Under the pieces are notes generated by a model, which saw nothing but the letters and a program-made list of their open reading frames with translations, was not told the DNA's origin and made no database searches. This document shows positions 1 through 8,043 of a stretch of 64,000 nt of DNA, piece after piece. Source of the DNA: Pseudomonas sp. R76. GTDB taxonomy: Bacteria; Pseudomonadota; Gammaproteobacteria; Pseudomonadales; Pseudomonadaceae. Where the stretch lies: NCBI RefSeq assembly GCF_009834565.1, contig NZ_CP019428.1:3038001-3102000 (forward strand). Reading direction: 5' to 3'. The position numbers were made by a program, and so were the translations under genes. The stretch's first letter is position 1; each line of letters opens with the position of its first letter.

Positions 1-82
1 GGAGGCGCTTGCGCCACAGGTCTTGCTCAGCGGCTTGAGCGTTGACGGTGCTGTGCAGTTGGCACTGCGGCACCCGTCCTGA
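1..82 (+). CDS. 3' end of an unidentified gene (possible STAS-domain protein), partial
   Basis: The reading frame starting at base 2 encodes a 26-residue tail (EALAPQVLLSGLSVDGAVQL...) and stops at 80-82. The start lies off the window. The same tail recurs at 382-463 with few changes, so this is the first of two copies of the gene's 3' end. Together with the longer second copy, the pattern of beta strand, helix and a final Ser-Val-Asp-x-Ala-Val resembles the C-terminal STAS domain of SulP-type anion transporters. That assignment is an inference from about 60 residues. The gene converges on acnB. Confidence 0.35.
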   Translation, partial: EALAPQVLLSGLSVDGAVQLALRHPS

Positions 83-99
83 ATGTGCAAAGCATCAAC

Positions 100-188
100 T
101 GTGGGAGCTGGCTTGCCTGCGATAGCGGTAGGTCAGTCAACGATGTATCAACTGACGGACAGCCATCGCAGGCAAGCCAGCTCCCACA
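100..188. repeat. REP doublet (REPIN)
   Basis: Two inverted REP arms, the left beginning TGTGGGAGCTGGCTTGCC and the right ending in its reverse complement, flank a short variable centre. The element sits directly after the stop codon at 82 and is part of the segment duplicated downstream (compare 481-569). Confidence 0.9.
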
Positions 189-225
189 GGGGTTTTGTGG
201 TGTTGTCGAGGCTGTATTCCAGGCA

Positions 226-259
226 TAAAAAACGCCGCGTACCTCTCGATACGCGGCGT
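226..259 (-). terminator. Extra copy of the acnB-type terminator
   Basis: A 10-bp perfect stem (ACGCCGCGTA, 232-241, pairing with TACGCGGCGT, 250-259) has an A-run at 227-232 that becomes the U-tract on the minus strand. The hairpin is the same as the one beside acnB at 588-622. It is a by-product of the duplication and now lies between two copies of the neighbouring gene's 3' end. Confidence 0.7.
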
Positions 260-276
260 CCTTTACATCAACTCAC

Positions 277-463
277 ATCGAGGCGCTGGCGGCATTTTTT
301 TGCGCAGGTGCGCGGGGAGGGCAAGCGTTTGGTGCTGGCACGCGTGCGGCATGACGCGTTGGAAGTGCTGCAAGCCTTGCCGGAGGCGCTTGCGCCACAG
401 GTCTTGCTCAGCGGCTTGAGCGTTGATGGTGCTGTGCAGTTGGCGCTACAGACCCAAACCTGA
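277..463 (+). pseudogene. Duplicated, truncated 3' end of the STAS-like gene
   Basis: The second copy of the tail at 1-82 is longer here because the left edge of the duplication lies further into the gene. From about 302 the frame reads FFAQVR...RLVLARVRHDALEVLQALPEALAPQVLL and stops at 461-463. Just upstream, the same DNA read one frame over gives IEALAAFF, the expected STAS-like continuation. The T7 run at 295-301 therefore looks like a T6 that gained one base. No start codon or ribosome site precedes it. I read it as a non-functional remnant of tandem duplication. The STAS assignment is tentative. Confidence 0.5.
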
Positions 464-480
464 GCGTGCAAGGCATCAAC

Positions 481-569
481 TGTGGGAGCTGGCTTGCCTG
501 CGATAGCGGTAGGTCAGTCAAAGATGCATCAACTGATGGACAGCTATCGCAGGCAAGCCAGCTCCCACA
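481..569. repeat. REP doublet (REPIN)
   Basis: Second copy of the REP pair at 100-188, carried by the same tandem duplication. The two copies differ by a few central bases. Downstream, the spacing to the terminator is 18 bp shorter than in the first copy. Confidence 0.9.
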
Positions 570-587
570 GGGGTTTGTATTCCAGGC

Positions 588-622
588 ATAAAAAACGCCG
601 CGTACCTCTCGATACGCGGCGT
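588..622 (-). terminator. Rho-independent terminator of acnB
   Basis: A 10-bp GC-rich stem (595-604 with 613-622) and an eight-base loop are followed on the minus strand by six U residues (590-595). It begins 18 bp past the acnB stop codon, the expected place for its terminator. Confidence 0.85.
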
Positions 623-640
623 CCTTTACATCAACACACC

Positions 641-3250
641 TTAGGCTTGAATCACCGGGATGTTGGCGCTTGCTGCGATTTTGCGGAACTCGGCGATCTG
701 GTCGAAGTTCAGGTAGCGGTAAACGTCACTGGCCATGGTGTCCAGTTTCGCTGCGTAACCCATGTACTCTTCGACGGTCGGCAGGCGACCCAGCGTGGAG
801 GCCACAGCTGCCAGCTCAGCCGACGCCAGGTAGACGTTGGCGCCGTCACCCAGACGGTTCGGGAAGTTACGGGTCGACGTCGACACAACGGTCGAGTTCG
901 GCTCTACACGTGCCTGGTTACCCATGCACAGCGAGCAGCCCGGCATTTCCATGCGCGCGCCAGCCTTGCCGTAGATGCCGTAGTAGCCTTCTTCGGTCAG
1001 TTGGTGAGCGTCCATCTTGGTCGGCGGCGACAGCCACAGACGGGTTGGCAGCTGACCCTTGACCTGTTCCAGCAACTTGCCGGCAGCGCGGAAGTGACCG
1101 ATGTTGGTCATGCACGAACCGATGAACACTTCGTCGATCTTCTCACCGGCAACGCTGGACAACAGACGGGCATCGTCCGGGTCGTTCGGTGCGCAGAGGA
1201 TCGGCTCGTTGATTTCGGCCAGGTCGATTTCGATGATTTCGGCGTATTCCGCGTCGGCATCGGCTTCCATCAGTTCCGGGTTGGCAACCCAGGCTTCCAT
1301 CGCTTGGGCGCGACGTTCCAGGGTGCGTGCATCGCCGTAGCCTTCGCCGATCATCCAGCGCAGCAGGGTGATGTTGGAGTTCAGGTATTCGGTGACCGAA
1401 TCTTTCGACAGCTTGATGGTGCAACCGGCAGCCGAACGTTCAGCCGAGGCGTCGGACAGCTCGAACGCTTGCTCCAGCGTCAGGTCGTTCAGGCCTTCGA
1501 TTTCCAGGATGCGGCCGGAGAAGGCGTTCTTCTTGCCTTTCTTCTCTACGGTCAGCAGGCCAGCCTGGATCGCGTAGTAAGGAATGGCATGAACCAGGTC
1601 ACGCAGGGTGATGCCAGGTTGCATTTTGCCTTTGAAGCGCACCAGGATCGATTCCGGCATGTCCAGTGGCATCACGCCAGTGGCTGCAGCGAACGCGACC
1701 AGACCGGAACCGGCCGGGAACGAGATGCCCATCGGGAAACGGGTGTGGGAGTCACCACCGGTGCCGACGGTGTCCGGCAGCAGCATGCGGTTCAGCCAGC
1801 TGTGGATGATGCCGTCGCCTGGACGCAGCGATACACCGCCACGGGTCATGATGAAGTCAGGCAGGGTGTGGTGGGTGGTCACGTCGATCGGCTTGGGGTA
1901 AGCCGCGGTGTGGCAGAACGACTGCATCACCAGATCGGTCGAGAAGCCCAGGCACGCCAGGTCTTTCAGTTCATCACGGGTCATAGGACCGGTGGTGTCC
2001 TGGGAGCCCACGGTGGTCATCTTCGGTTCGCAGTAGGTGCCAGGACGAACGCCTTTGCCTTCTGGCAGACCGCAGGCGCGACCGACCATTTTCTGCGCCA
2101 GGGTGTAGCCCTTGTCGCTTTCAGCCGGTGCTTCCGGCAGTTTGAACAGGGTCGAAGGCGGCAGGCCGAGTTCGGCACGTGCCTTTTCGGTCAGGCCACG
2201 GCCGATGATCAGCGGGATACGGCCGCCGGCGCGAACTTCGTCCAACAGCACCGGGGTCTTCATTTCGAAGGTGGTCAGGACTTCATCGGTGCCGTGTTTG
2301 CAGACTTTGCCAGCATGCGGGTACAGGTCGATCACGTCGCCCATGTTCATGTTGGTGACGTCGAATTCGATTGGCAGTGCGCCAGCATCTTCCATGGTGT
2401 TGTAGAAGATCGGAGCGATCTTGCTGCCGAAGCAGAAGCCGCCTGCGCGCTTGTTCGGCACGTAAGGAACGTCGTCGCCGAAGAACCACAGTACCGAGTT
2501 GGTTGCCGATTTACGCGACGAACCGGTGCCGACCACGTCACCGACGTAGGCGATCGGGAAGCCTTGGCCGCGCATCTCTTCGATCTGCTTCATCGGGCCG
2601 GTCTTGCCTTGCTCGTCCGGCACGATGCCTTCGCGCGCCATTTTCAGCATGGCCAGGGCGTGCAGCGGGATGTCAGGACGGGACCAGGCATCCGGGGCAG
2701 GGGACAGGTCGTCGGTGTTGGTTTCGCCGGTGACCTTGAACACGCGCAGGCTGATCTTGTCGGCCAGGGTCGGGCGGTTCTTGAACCACTCGCCATCGGC
2801 CCAGGACTGGATCACGGCTTTGGCGTGTTCGTTGCCGTTCTTGGCTTTTTCCGCGACGTCGTGGAACGCATCGAACATCAGCAGGGTGTGCTTGAGTTGG
2901 GCGGCAGCGACGGGCGCCAGTTCGGCGTCGTCCAGCAGCTCGACCAGGGTCACGATGTTGTAGCCGCCTTGCATGGTGCCGAGCAGTTCAACAGCGCGTT
3001 TCTTGTCGATCAGGGGGGAAGTGGCTTCGCCCTTGGCCAGGGCAGACAGGAAACCGGCCTTGACGTAGGCAGCTTCGTCAACGCCTGGTGGGATGCGGTT
3101 GGTGATCAGGTCAACGAGGAATTCTTCTTCGCCAGCCGGGGGATTTTTCAGCAGCTCAACCAGGCCTGCGGTTTGTTCGGCGTTAAGCGGCTGGGGAACG
3201 ATACCCAGTGCTGCACGCTCTTCGATATGTTTGCGGTAGGCTTCAAGCAC
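641..3250 (-). CDS. acnB: Aconitate hydratase B
   Basis: Bifunctional aconitase B, which isomerises citrate to isocitrate via cis-aconitate in the TCA cycle and also hydrates 2-methyl-cis-aconitate; cytosolic, with a [4Fe-4S] cluster. The three cluster cysteines are visible in [10 protein letters not shown] (near residue 712) and GCSLCMGNQ (near 771-774). The aconitase signatures [25 protein letters not shown] and [12 protein letters not shown] are also present. I chose the GTG at 3250 ([11 protein letters not shown]), giving 869 residues, because it matches the usual AcnB N-terminus and has GAGG about nine bases upstream. An in-frame ATG at 3265 would add five residues. It is monocistronic with a strong terminator, and its upstream leader contains a long hairpin. 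Confidence 0.97.
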   Translation of the reverse strand: MLEAYRKHIEERAALGIVPQPLNAEQTAGLVELLKNPPAGEEEFLVDLITNRIPPGVDEAAYVKAGFLSALAKGEATSPLIDKKRAVELLGTMQGGYNIVTLVELLDDAELAPVAAAQLKHTLLMFDAFHDVAEKAKNGNEHAKAVIQSWADGEWFKNRPTLADKISLRVFKVTGETNTDDLSPAPDAWSRPDIPLHALAMLKMAREGIVPDEQGKTGPMKQIEEMRGQGFPIAYVGDVVGTGSSRKSATNSVLWFFGDDVPYVPNKRAGGFCFGSKIAPIFYNTMEDAGALPIEFDVTNMNMGDVIDLYPHAGKVCKHGTDEVLTTFEMKTPVLLDEVRAGGRIPLIIGRGLTEKARAELGLPPSTLFKLPEAPAESDKGYTLAQKMVGRACGLPEGKGVRPGTYCEPKMTTVGSQDTTGPMTRDELKDLACLGFSTDLVMQSFCHTAAYPKPIDVTTHHTLPDFIMTRGGVSLRPGDGIIHSWLNRMLLPDTVGTGGDSHTRFPMGISFPAGSGLVAFAAATGVMPLDMPESILVRFKGKMQPGITLRDLVHAIPYYAIQAGLLTVEKKGKKNAFSGRILEIEGLNDLTLEQAFELSDASAERSAAGCTIKLSKDSVTEYLNSNITLLRWMIGEGYGDARTLERRAQAMEAWVANPELMEADADAEYAEIIEIDLAEINEPILCAPNDPDDARLLSSVAGEKIDEVFIGSCMTNIGHFRAAGKLLEQVKGQLPTRLWLSPPTKMDAHQLTEEGYYGIYGKAGARMEMPGCSLCMGNQARVEPNSTVVSTSTRNFPNRLGDGANVYLASAELAAVASTLGRLPTVEEYMGYAAKLDTMASDVYRYLNFDQIAEFRKIAASANIPVIQA

Positions 3251-3361
3251 AGTTATTACCCTCATCAGTGGTCCCACGGGACGCTCATCCAGAAATGAAC
3301 GGCACGCATGCGCTCGGGGGCTTTTTGGGCCGCAAAGCCAGCGCTGCCGGCATTCCTCACA

Positions 3362-3498
3362 GAAGCTGCTTTCAAAGTTTTACGCCTGCAGAACGGAGCT
3401 GATGAGGGTTGGCGCTGGCTGTTACCTACCGGGTAATAACCATCGCCAACACCGTTCTGAAGGAACGACTGTGCTCGTGACGCTTTGAAAACAGCTTC
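3362..3498. repeat. Long imperfect inverted repeat in the acnB upstream region
   Basis: The 396-bp gap between acnB and the next gene has no convincing ORF but folds into one extended hairpin. Outer arms 3362-3377 and 3483-3498 match at 15 of 16 bases. Inner arms 3389-3396 with 3452-3459 (CAGAACGG/CCGTTCTG) and 3408-3414 with 3444-3450 (GTTGGCG/CGCCAAC) are perfect, and TTACC/GGTAA closes the loop near 3422-3436. It is not the REP sequence found elsewhere. It would lie in the 5' leader of acnB if transcription starts near 3525 (possible -10 TAGAAT, minus strand, 3532-3537), or it could be an independent small RNA or repeat element. Confidence 0.6.
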
Positions 3499-3646
3499 CA
3501 GCGGATTATTGGCGCCTTACAAGGCCGGATGATTCTACGGCAAAAAAAATCTAAAGGTAAGTTGCCTAACCAAGTTTGCTGGGTGATCAACCTTAGACAA
3601 AGGGCTAACATGGCGCACTGTTTCGCTGATTTGTGTGTCGCTGCCC

Positions 3647-4117
3647 ATGTCCAACCAAACCATCAAGACCCCCTGCGTCGGCCTGTGCTCTACGGTTTAC
3701 GGCGATCTGGTGTGCCGTGGCTGCAAGCGTTTCCACCACGAAGTGATCCAGTGGAATGGCTATAACGAGGAAGAAAAACGCGCCGTCTGGCTTCGACTTG
3801 AGCAGCTGTTGGTGCAGGTGATGGCCGGCAAGCTGGAGGTTTTCGACCCCAAGATGCTGCGCGGGCAGTTGGAGCAGCGCAAAATTCGCTTTGTGCCGCA
3901 CCAGTCCGAGTACTGCTGGGCCTACCAGTTGATTGCCCGGGGCGCGCGGGTGATTTCCAATCTGGAGGCTTATGGCATGGTGCTGATGCCGGAGTTTCGC
4001 GATTGGGCATTGCCGGAGCTGCGCGATGCCATTGACCGCGAGTTTTTTATCCTGTCCGAGGCGCATTATCAGCGCTATATCGCCCCTGGGTTCCTGCGGG
4101 ATGCGTTTGCTGACTGA
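3647..4117 (+). CDS. DUF1289 family protein
   Basis: A 156-residue protein whose N-terminus carries the cysteine pattern of DUF1289: CVGLC near residue 9 and CRGC near 24. The pattern suggests a small metal or Fe-S site, followed by an acidic helical region (WNGYNEEEKRAVW). The C-terminal two thirds is longer than the minimal DUF1289 domain. Function is unknown for the family. The ATG at 3647 sits just before the conserved block; a GTG four codons earlier (3635) is possible, and neither has a good ribosome site. The gene faces away from acnB and ends at a REP pair. Confidence 0.75.
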   Translation: MSNQTIKTPCVGLCSTVYGDLVCRGCKRFHHEVIQWNGYNEEEKRAVWLRLEQLLVQVMAGKLEVFDPKMLRGQLEQRKIRFVPHQSEYCWAYQLIARGARVISNLEAYGMVLMPEFRDWALPELRDAIDREFFILSEAHYQRYIAPGFLRDAFAD

Positions 4118-4133
4118 CAATACAAAGCAAAAA

Positions 4134-4223
4134 TGTGGGAGCGGGCTTGCTCGCGAATGCGGTCTGTCAGTTGATACAGATGTCGACTGAGCCACCCTAT
4201 TCGCGAGCAAGCCCGCTCCCACA
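4134..4223. repeat. REP doublet (REPIN), CTCGCGAA variant
   Basis: Inverted arms TGTGGGAGCGGGCTTGCTCG and its reverse complement flank about 45 bp. The element fills the gap between two convergent genes (DUF1289 and the stress protein) and probably acts as a shared 3' structure. Confidence 0.9.
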
Positions 4224-4239
4224 TTTAATCTTCATTGTC

Positions 4240-5103
4240 TCAAGCTTTGGTCGCCAGCTCTTCCAAGTGATCCATCAACTCCTGCGGCTTGAGCACCAGC
4301 ACATCACTCTCCACCGCATCCAGTACCACTTCCGCCGTATTGCCGATCAACGCCCCCGAAATACCCGTGCGTGCCACAGTGCCGATGATCGTCACCGCCG
4401 CCTGCCATTTATGCGCCGCATGCGGGATCAACACGTCGGCCGGGCCTTCCTCGATATGCAGGCGCGCGTCATCCACGTCGAACTCGGCCTGGAACGCCTT
4501 GCACTGCTCGCGATAGCGCGCCTCGATGGTTTCCTTGAGCTGGAACGTCGGGTCGGCCGCCGACAGCATGGGCGATGGATGCGCGCTGATCACGTGCAAT
4601 TGCGCCTTGGCCAGGCTGGCTATTTCAAACCCGTGGTCAATGATGGTGTTGTGCAGTGCCTGGTGTTCAGTGTCGTTGTTGCCCACGTCAATCGCCGCCA
4701 GCACCACCTTGTCGGCCCACGGCGTGGCCGTTTTCACCAGCAGCACCGGAGTCGGGCAGTAGCGCAGCAGTTTCCAGTCGGCGGGGGTCAGCAAGGCCTT
4801 TTTCAGCGGGCTGTCGGCGAAGTGCTGCTTGATCACCAGCCCGCAGCCCTCGGCCTGTTGCACGTCGATAATGGTTTCATGCAGGCTGTCATTCCACGCC
4901 TGCTCGGTGGTCACGCTGTAGCCGTCTTCCTGCAGGCCGGACTTGAGCAGGCTCAGTAGCGCCGAGTGTTCATGCTTCTTGTCGCAGACCAGCAAGTGCA
5001 GGTGCGCGCCGGTGACCCCGGCGATCAGCTTGGCACGCTTGAGGGCCAGGCTTTCCGAGTGCTCGGGCTCGATGACCACCAGGATGCTGCGGATAGCTTG
5101 CAT
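4240..5103 (-). CDS. Tandem-domain universal stress protein
   Basis: A 287-residue protein of two UspA-type domains, comparable to E. coli UspE. Domain 1 (residues 1 to about 140) begins with the typical strand ILVVIEPE. Domain 2 holds the ATP-binding signature near the end (TGISGALIGNTAE followed by VLVLKPQEL), matching G-2x-G-9x-G-(S/T). Proteins of this type in Pseudomonas support survival under oxygen limitation and stationary-phase stress. A perfect Anr box and matching -10 element lie upstream (separate entry), so anaerobic induction is likely. It is divergent from miaE. Confidence 0.9.
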   Translation of the reverse strand: MQAIRSILVVIEPEHSESLALKRAKLIAGVTGAHLHLLVCDKKHEHSALLSLLKSGLQEDGYSVTTEQAWNDSLHETIIDVQQAEGCGLVIKQHFADSPLKKALLTPADWKLLRYCPTPVLLVKTATPWADKVVLAAIDVGNNDTEHQALHNTIIDHGFEIASLAKAQLHVISAHPSPMLSAADPTFQLKETIEARYREQCKAFQAEFDVDDARLHIEEGPADVLIPHAAHKWQAAVTIIGTVARTGISGALIGNTAEVVLDAVESDVLVLKPQELMDHLEELATKA

Positions 5104-5136
5104 GGACGGATCTCCAGAGACGGGGAAAAGGCGCTC

Positions 5137-5185
5137 TGGACAACTATAGTTGCTGCTCGCCAGACGTCATGTTGATGCACATCAA
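5137..5185 (-). promoter_or_regulatory. Anr/Dnr-type promoter of the universal stress gene
   Basis: TTGATGCACATCAA at 5172-5185 is a perfect 14-bp Anr/FNR consensus palindrome. On the minus strand a TATAGT -10 element lies at 5143-5148, with its centre 33 bp from the box centre. That is the class II geometry (box near -41.5), predicting a start of transcription near 5137, about 34 bp before the stress-protein ATG. The box lies 75 bp upstream of miaE on the other strand and could also influence that gene. Confidence 0.85.
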
Positions 5186-5259
5186 CGCCAGTGGCTGGTG
5201 GTCTGCGGCGGGGTCGGTATAATCGGCCCCCTTTTGTGATCCTTTTGCCCGTGAGCCCG

Positions 5260-5862
5260 ATGAACCTGCCCGAAATCCACGAATTCCTCGGCTGCCGCAC
5301 CCCCGACGCCTGGGTCCAGGCTGCTTTGGCCGATCAGGAAACGCTGCTGATCGACCACAAGAACTGCGAATTCAAAGCCGCCAGTACCGCCCTCAGCCTG
5401 ATCGCCAAGTACCACGCCCATGTTGACCTGATCAACATGATGTCGCGCCTGGCCCGCGAAGAGCTGGTGCACCACGAGCAAGTCATGCGCCTGATCAAGA
5501 AGCGCAAAGTCGAACTGCGTCAACTGCATGCAGGCCGGTATGCTTCGGGTTTGCGCAAAGTGGTGCGCAGCCACGAGCCGGTCAAGCTGGTGGATACCCT
5601 GGTGGTCGGGGCCTTTATCGAAGCGCGCAGTTGTGAGCGTTTCGAAGCACTGGTGCCACATTTGGACGAAGAACTCGGCAAGTTCTATTTCGGTCTGCTC
5701 AAAAGCGAGGCCCGGCATTTCCAGGGTTACTTGAAACTGGCCTACCAGTACGGCGACGCCAAAGACATCGCCCAAGTGATCGAGCGGGTGAGGGCGACCG
5801 AGCAGGAGCTGATCGAATCACCCGATATCGAGTTCCGCTTTCACAGTGGCGTGCCAGCCTGA
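5260..5862 (+). CDS. miaE: tRNA-(ms2io6A)-hydroxylase
   Basis: Non-heme diiron monooxygenase that hydroxylates the isopentenyl side chain of ms2i6A37 in tRNAs reading UNN codons. The 200-residue protein shows the ferritin-like iron ligands: EELVHHEQV near 69-77, EARSCERF near 125, and SEARHFQGY near 157. The ATG at 5260 gives the usual family length and the conserved start NLPEIHEFL; earlier codons in the frame encode no family sequence. The last 45 bases overlap the convergent MFS gene. Confidence 0.93.
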   Translation: MNLPEIHEFLGCRTPDAWVQAALADQETLLIDHKNCEFKAASTALSLIAKYHAHVDLINMMSRLAREELVHHEQVMRLIKKRKVELRQLHAGRYASGLRKVVRSHEPVKLVDTLVVGAFIEARSCERFEALVPHLDEELGKFYFGLLKSEARHFQGYLKLAYQYGDAKDIAQVIERVRATEQELIESPDIEFRFHSGVPA

Positions 5863-7017
5863 GGCCACCGCCACCCCAAGCAGCGCGGTGAGCCCCACCA
5901 GCAGCAGGATCACCGTCTGCGTGCCCAGCGGCGCCGCCAATACGGCCACCAACAAGCCTGCCAAGGGCTGGGACAGGTTGTTGAGCAAGGTAATCACGCC
6001 GACGGTTTTGCCGAAGTCCTGCACCGGAATCACGCGCTGACGGGTGCTGCGCAGGTACACGTTGAACATCTTGTCGAAGCCGGTGACCAGCAGGAAGCCA
6101 ACGCTGTACGCCCACACATTGGGGCTCAGGGCGGTGATCAGCGCGCCCACGCCGATCATCGCGTAAGACAGCCCGCCCATCACCTTCAGCGGTAGCGTGG
6201 CGCGCGCCAGATAAAACAGGATGCCGATGGTCACCAGCGCACCCGCCGCCTGCAGCAGGGCGTAGGTGTCCTTGCCGGCGCCGTATTGGCCCGTGACCAT
6301 CGCGGCAGACGTGGCCAGCGTCACGCCAATCATCAGGTTCACACCCACCGCCAGGGTGATGATCCGCTTCAACTCCACCAGGTTGCGGATATGCCCGAAC
6401 GCGATGCGCAGCGGCTGCAGCCAGATATCCGGGTGCTGCTCATGACTGTGCAGATTCACCGTGGTGTTGCGCTGCCAGACCCACATCGCCACATCCGCCA
6501 GCACAAACAAGCCGGCAATCCCGATGACCACCCAATGCCACGCCCAGACTTCCAGCATCAGCGCCGCCACCAACGGCCCCAGCACCAGGCCGCTCTGGTC
6601 GGCAATCTGCGAGTAGGACAAGGTTTTGGCGTAGGTGTAATGCTTGAAGATATGCGGCATCACCACTTCCCGCGCCATGATGCCCTGAGTGGTCAACACG
6701 CCGCACAGTGCCGACAGGATCACCAGCCAGTAGATGCCGTCGAACACGCCGTACAACGCCACCGCCACCACGCAGGCCAGCGCCCGGTACACCTGGCTGA
6801 TATGCAGGATGCGCACCGGCGAAAACTTGTCGCACAACGCCCCGCACACCGGGAACGCCAGGTAACGCGGCAGCGACTCGACAAAGAACGCCAGCCCTGC
6901 CCACGACACGCTGTTGGTGGTCTGGAACACGATCAGCGGCACGATAAACAGCAGGATCTGGTCCGCCAGCCGCGACAGGAACAGTGAGATAAAAAAAGCC
7001 AGGTAGTCCTTGCGCAT
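5818..7017 (-). CDS. MFS transporter
   Basis: A 399-residue membrane protein with about 12 predicted hydrophobic segments. The loop after segment 2 (CGALCDKFSPVRIL) takes the place of the usual MFS G-x-x-x-D-R motif. N-terminal residues MRKDYLAFFISLFLSRLADQILLFIVP form the first segment. The substrate cannot be read from sequence; the overall form resembles small-molecule exporters. It ends inside the 3' end of convergent miaE (45-bp antiparallel overlap), so read-through of either gene makes antisense RNA to the other. Confidence 0.85.
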   Translation of the reverse strand: MRKDYLAFFISLFLSRLADQILLFIVPLIVFQTTNSVSWAGLAFFVESLPRYLAFPVCGALCDKFSPVRILHISQVYRALACVVAVALYGVFDGIYWLVILSALCGVLTTQGIMAREVVMPHIFKHYTYAKTLSYSQIADQSGLVLGPLVAALMLEVWAWHWVVIGIAGLFVLADVAMWVWQRNTTVNLHSHEQHPDIWLQPLRIAFGHIRNLVELKRIITLAVGVNLMIGVTLATSAAMVTGQYGAGKDTYALLQAAGALVTIGILFYLARATLPLKVMGGLSYAMIGVGALITALSPNVWAYSVGFLLVTGFDKMFNVYLRSTRQRVIPVQDFGKTVGVITLLNNLSQPLAGLLVAVLAAPLGTQTVILLLVGLTALLGVAVASGWHATVKAELDIG

Positions 7018-7191
7018 GCTGCTCCCGTTCCAGTAACCACCGCGACAACTGAAAGCGGTTCAATGCCTTCCTTGATTTCCCTTGGTCATCTGCGCCAACG
7101 CGCGAATCCACGTTCCGAGTGTAACGTGGACAGGCTTTTTTGCGAGTGCAACGGCGGTTCAAGGCCGGCGTTGAGCGAGTCGGTTACCGCG

Positions 7192-7737
7192 CTACTGTGC
7201 AGTTGCGGGTTGAGCAGGCACTACCACCACTGCATCAATTTCCAACAACAACTCTTTGCGAATAAATTGGGATACTTCAACCAGTGTGCTGGCGGGCGGA
7301 TTTTTCTGATTGATATATTTATCGCGAACGGTTCGGAAGGCACTTAGTTGCCCCACATCGGTGACATAGACGCCCAGCTTGACCACATCATTAAAGGTTG
7401 CGCCACTGGCCTCCAGTGCAACTTTCAAATTGGCAAACACTTGTTCAGCCTGAGCGGTGAAATCACCTGGACCCACAAGTTGTCCCTGTTTGTCGAACGC
7501 GATCTGCCCGGAAATATACAGCGTGCGCCCCACCGGCGCTTCTACGACATGGGTATAGCCGGTGGGCGTGGAAAGCCCGGCCGGGTTGATAAACTTGGCC
7601 TTGTTGGGCAGGGTATTGGGCACGGCGCCGTTACTGCATCCGGCCAAGATACCGACGAGCCCGGCAATGGTTGCAACGTTACGCAGGGTTTTCCCTGGGT
7701 TACTTTTACTTCGGGTATCGAGTTGGGTATGACGCAT
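7192..7737 (-). CDS. RidA/YjgF-like lipoprotein
   Basis: A 181-residue protein with a positively charged N-terminus, a hydrophobic stretch VATIAGLVGI and a lipobox ending LAGC (Cys34), so it is predicted to be exported and lipidated. Residues 45 to about 172 form a RidA fold (LYISGQIAFD, LGVYVTDVGQLSAF, LVEVSQ). RidA enzymes deaminate enamine/imine intermediates in the cytosol with an arginine in P-A-R-S-x-V-E-V. Here that arginine is serine (P-A-S-T-L-V-E-V, Ser150). Both envelope location and loss of the arginine argue against ordinary RidA activity. It stands alone, with a 174-bp gap to the MFS gene. Confidence 0.8.
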   Translation of the reverse strand: MRHTQLDTRSKSNPGKTLRNVATIAGLVGILAGCSNGAVPNTLPNKAKFINPAGLSTPTGYTHVVEAPVGRTLYISGQIAFDKQGQLVGPGDFTAQAEQVFANLKVALEASGATFNDVVKLGVYVTDVGQLSAFRTVRDKYINQKNPPASTLVEVSQFIRKELLLEIDAVVVVPAQPATAQ

Positions 7738-8043
7738 AGTTAAGTGGCTCTTGCAGGAATGAAATTTAACTATGCCGCAGTGTAGTTCACCATCGCGTGA
7801 CTGATTTATTACTTGATGATTCGCGGCGCGCAGGTTGTTTCAGTGCTGCGAGAAGGGGCCGCGCACGCCGCGCAAAAAAGCAGGTTAAAAAGTATGCGGC
7901 AAATGTAAAAAACTCTTAAAAACATGAAAGTTGTGCAAAAACCGCGGAGAACATCGGATTTTCCTTCTTGTACAGTACCGTTTCCGGCCAGCTTGCCACC
8001 TATAATGCCGGTACTTCAATCCGCGTTCTTACACTGAGAATTT
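7738..8043. promoter_or_regulatory. Intergenic region with probable promoter of the parRS-type operon
   Basis: This 306-bp AT-rich gap separates two divergent genes and holds no ORF I can support. A perfect TATAAT lies at 8001-8006, 38 bp before the response-regulator ATG. No good -35 hexamer lies at the right distance, which fits a promoter needing an activator. TTGTAC at 7968-7973 is too far away (27-bp spacing). Confidence 0.5.

Noticed and set aside
482..3298. 938-residue open frame on the plus strand across acnB
   Set aside because: It lies fully antisense to acnB, whose cluster-binding and substrate motifs are unmistakable. The Val/Gln/His-rich translation is the usual shadow of a high-GC gene.
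3529..3765. 78-residue open frame on the plus strand overlapping the DUF1289 start
   Set aside because: It is out of frame with the DUF1289 gene, lacks a family match and has no ribosome site.
7968..8006. TTGTAC/TATAAT as a standard sigma-70 promoter
   Set aside because: The spacing is 27 bp, too long for a -35/-10 pair; only the -10 element was kept as evidence.
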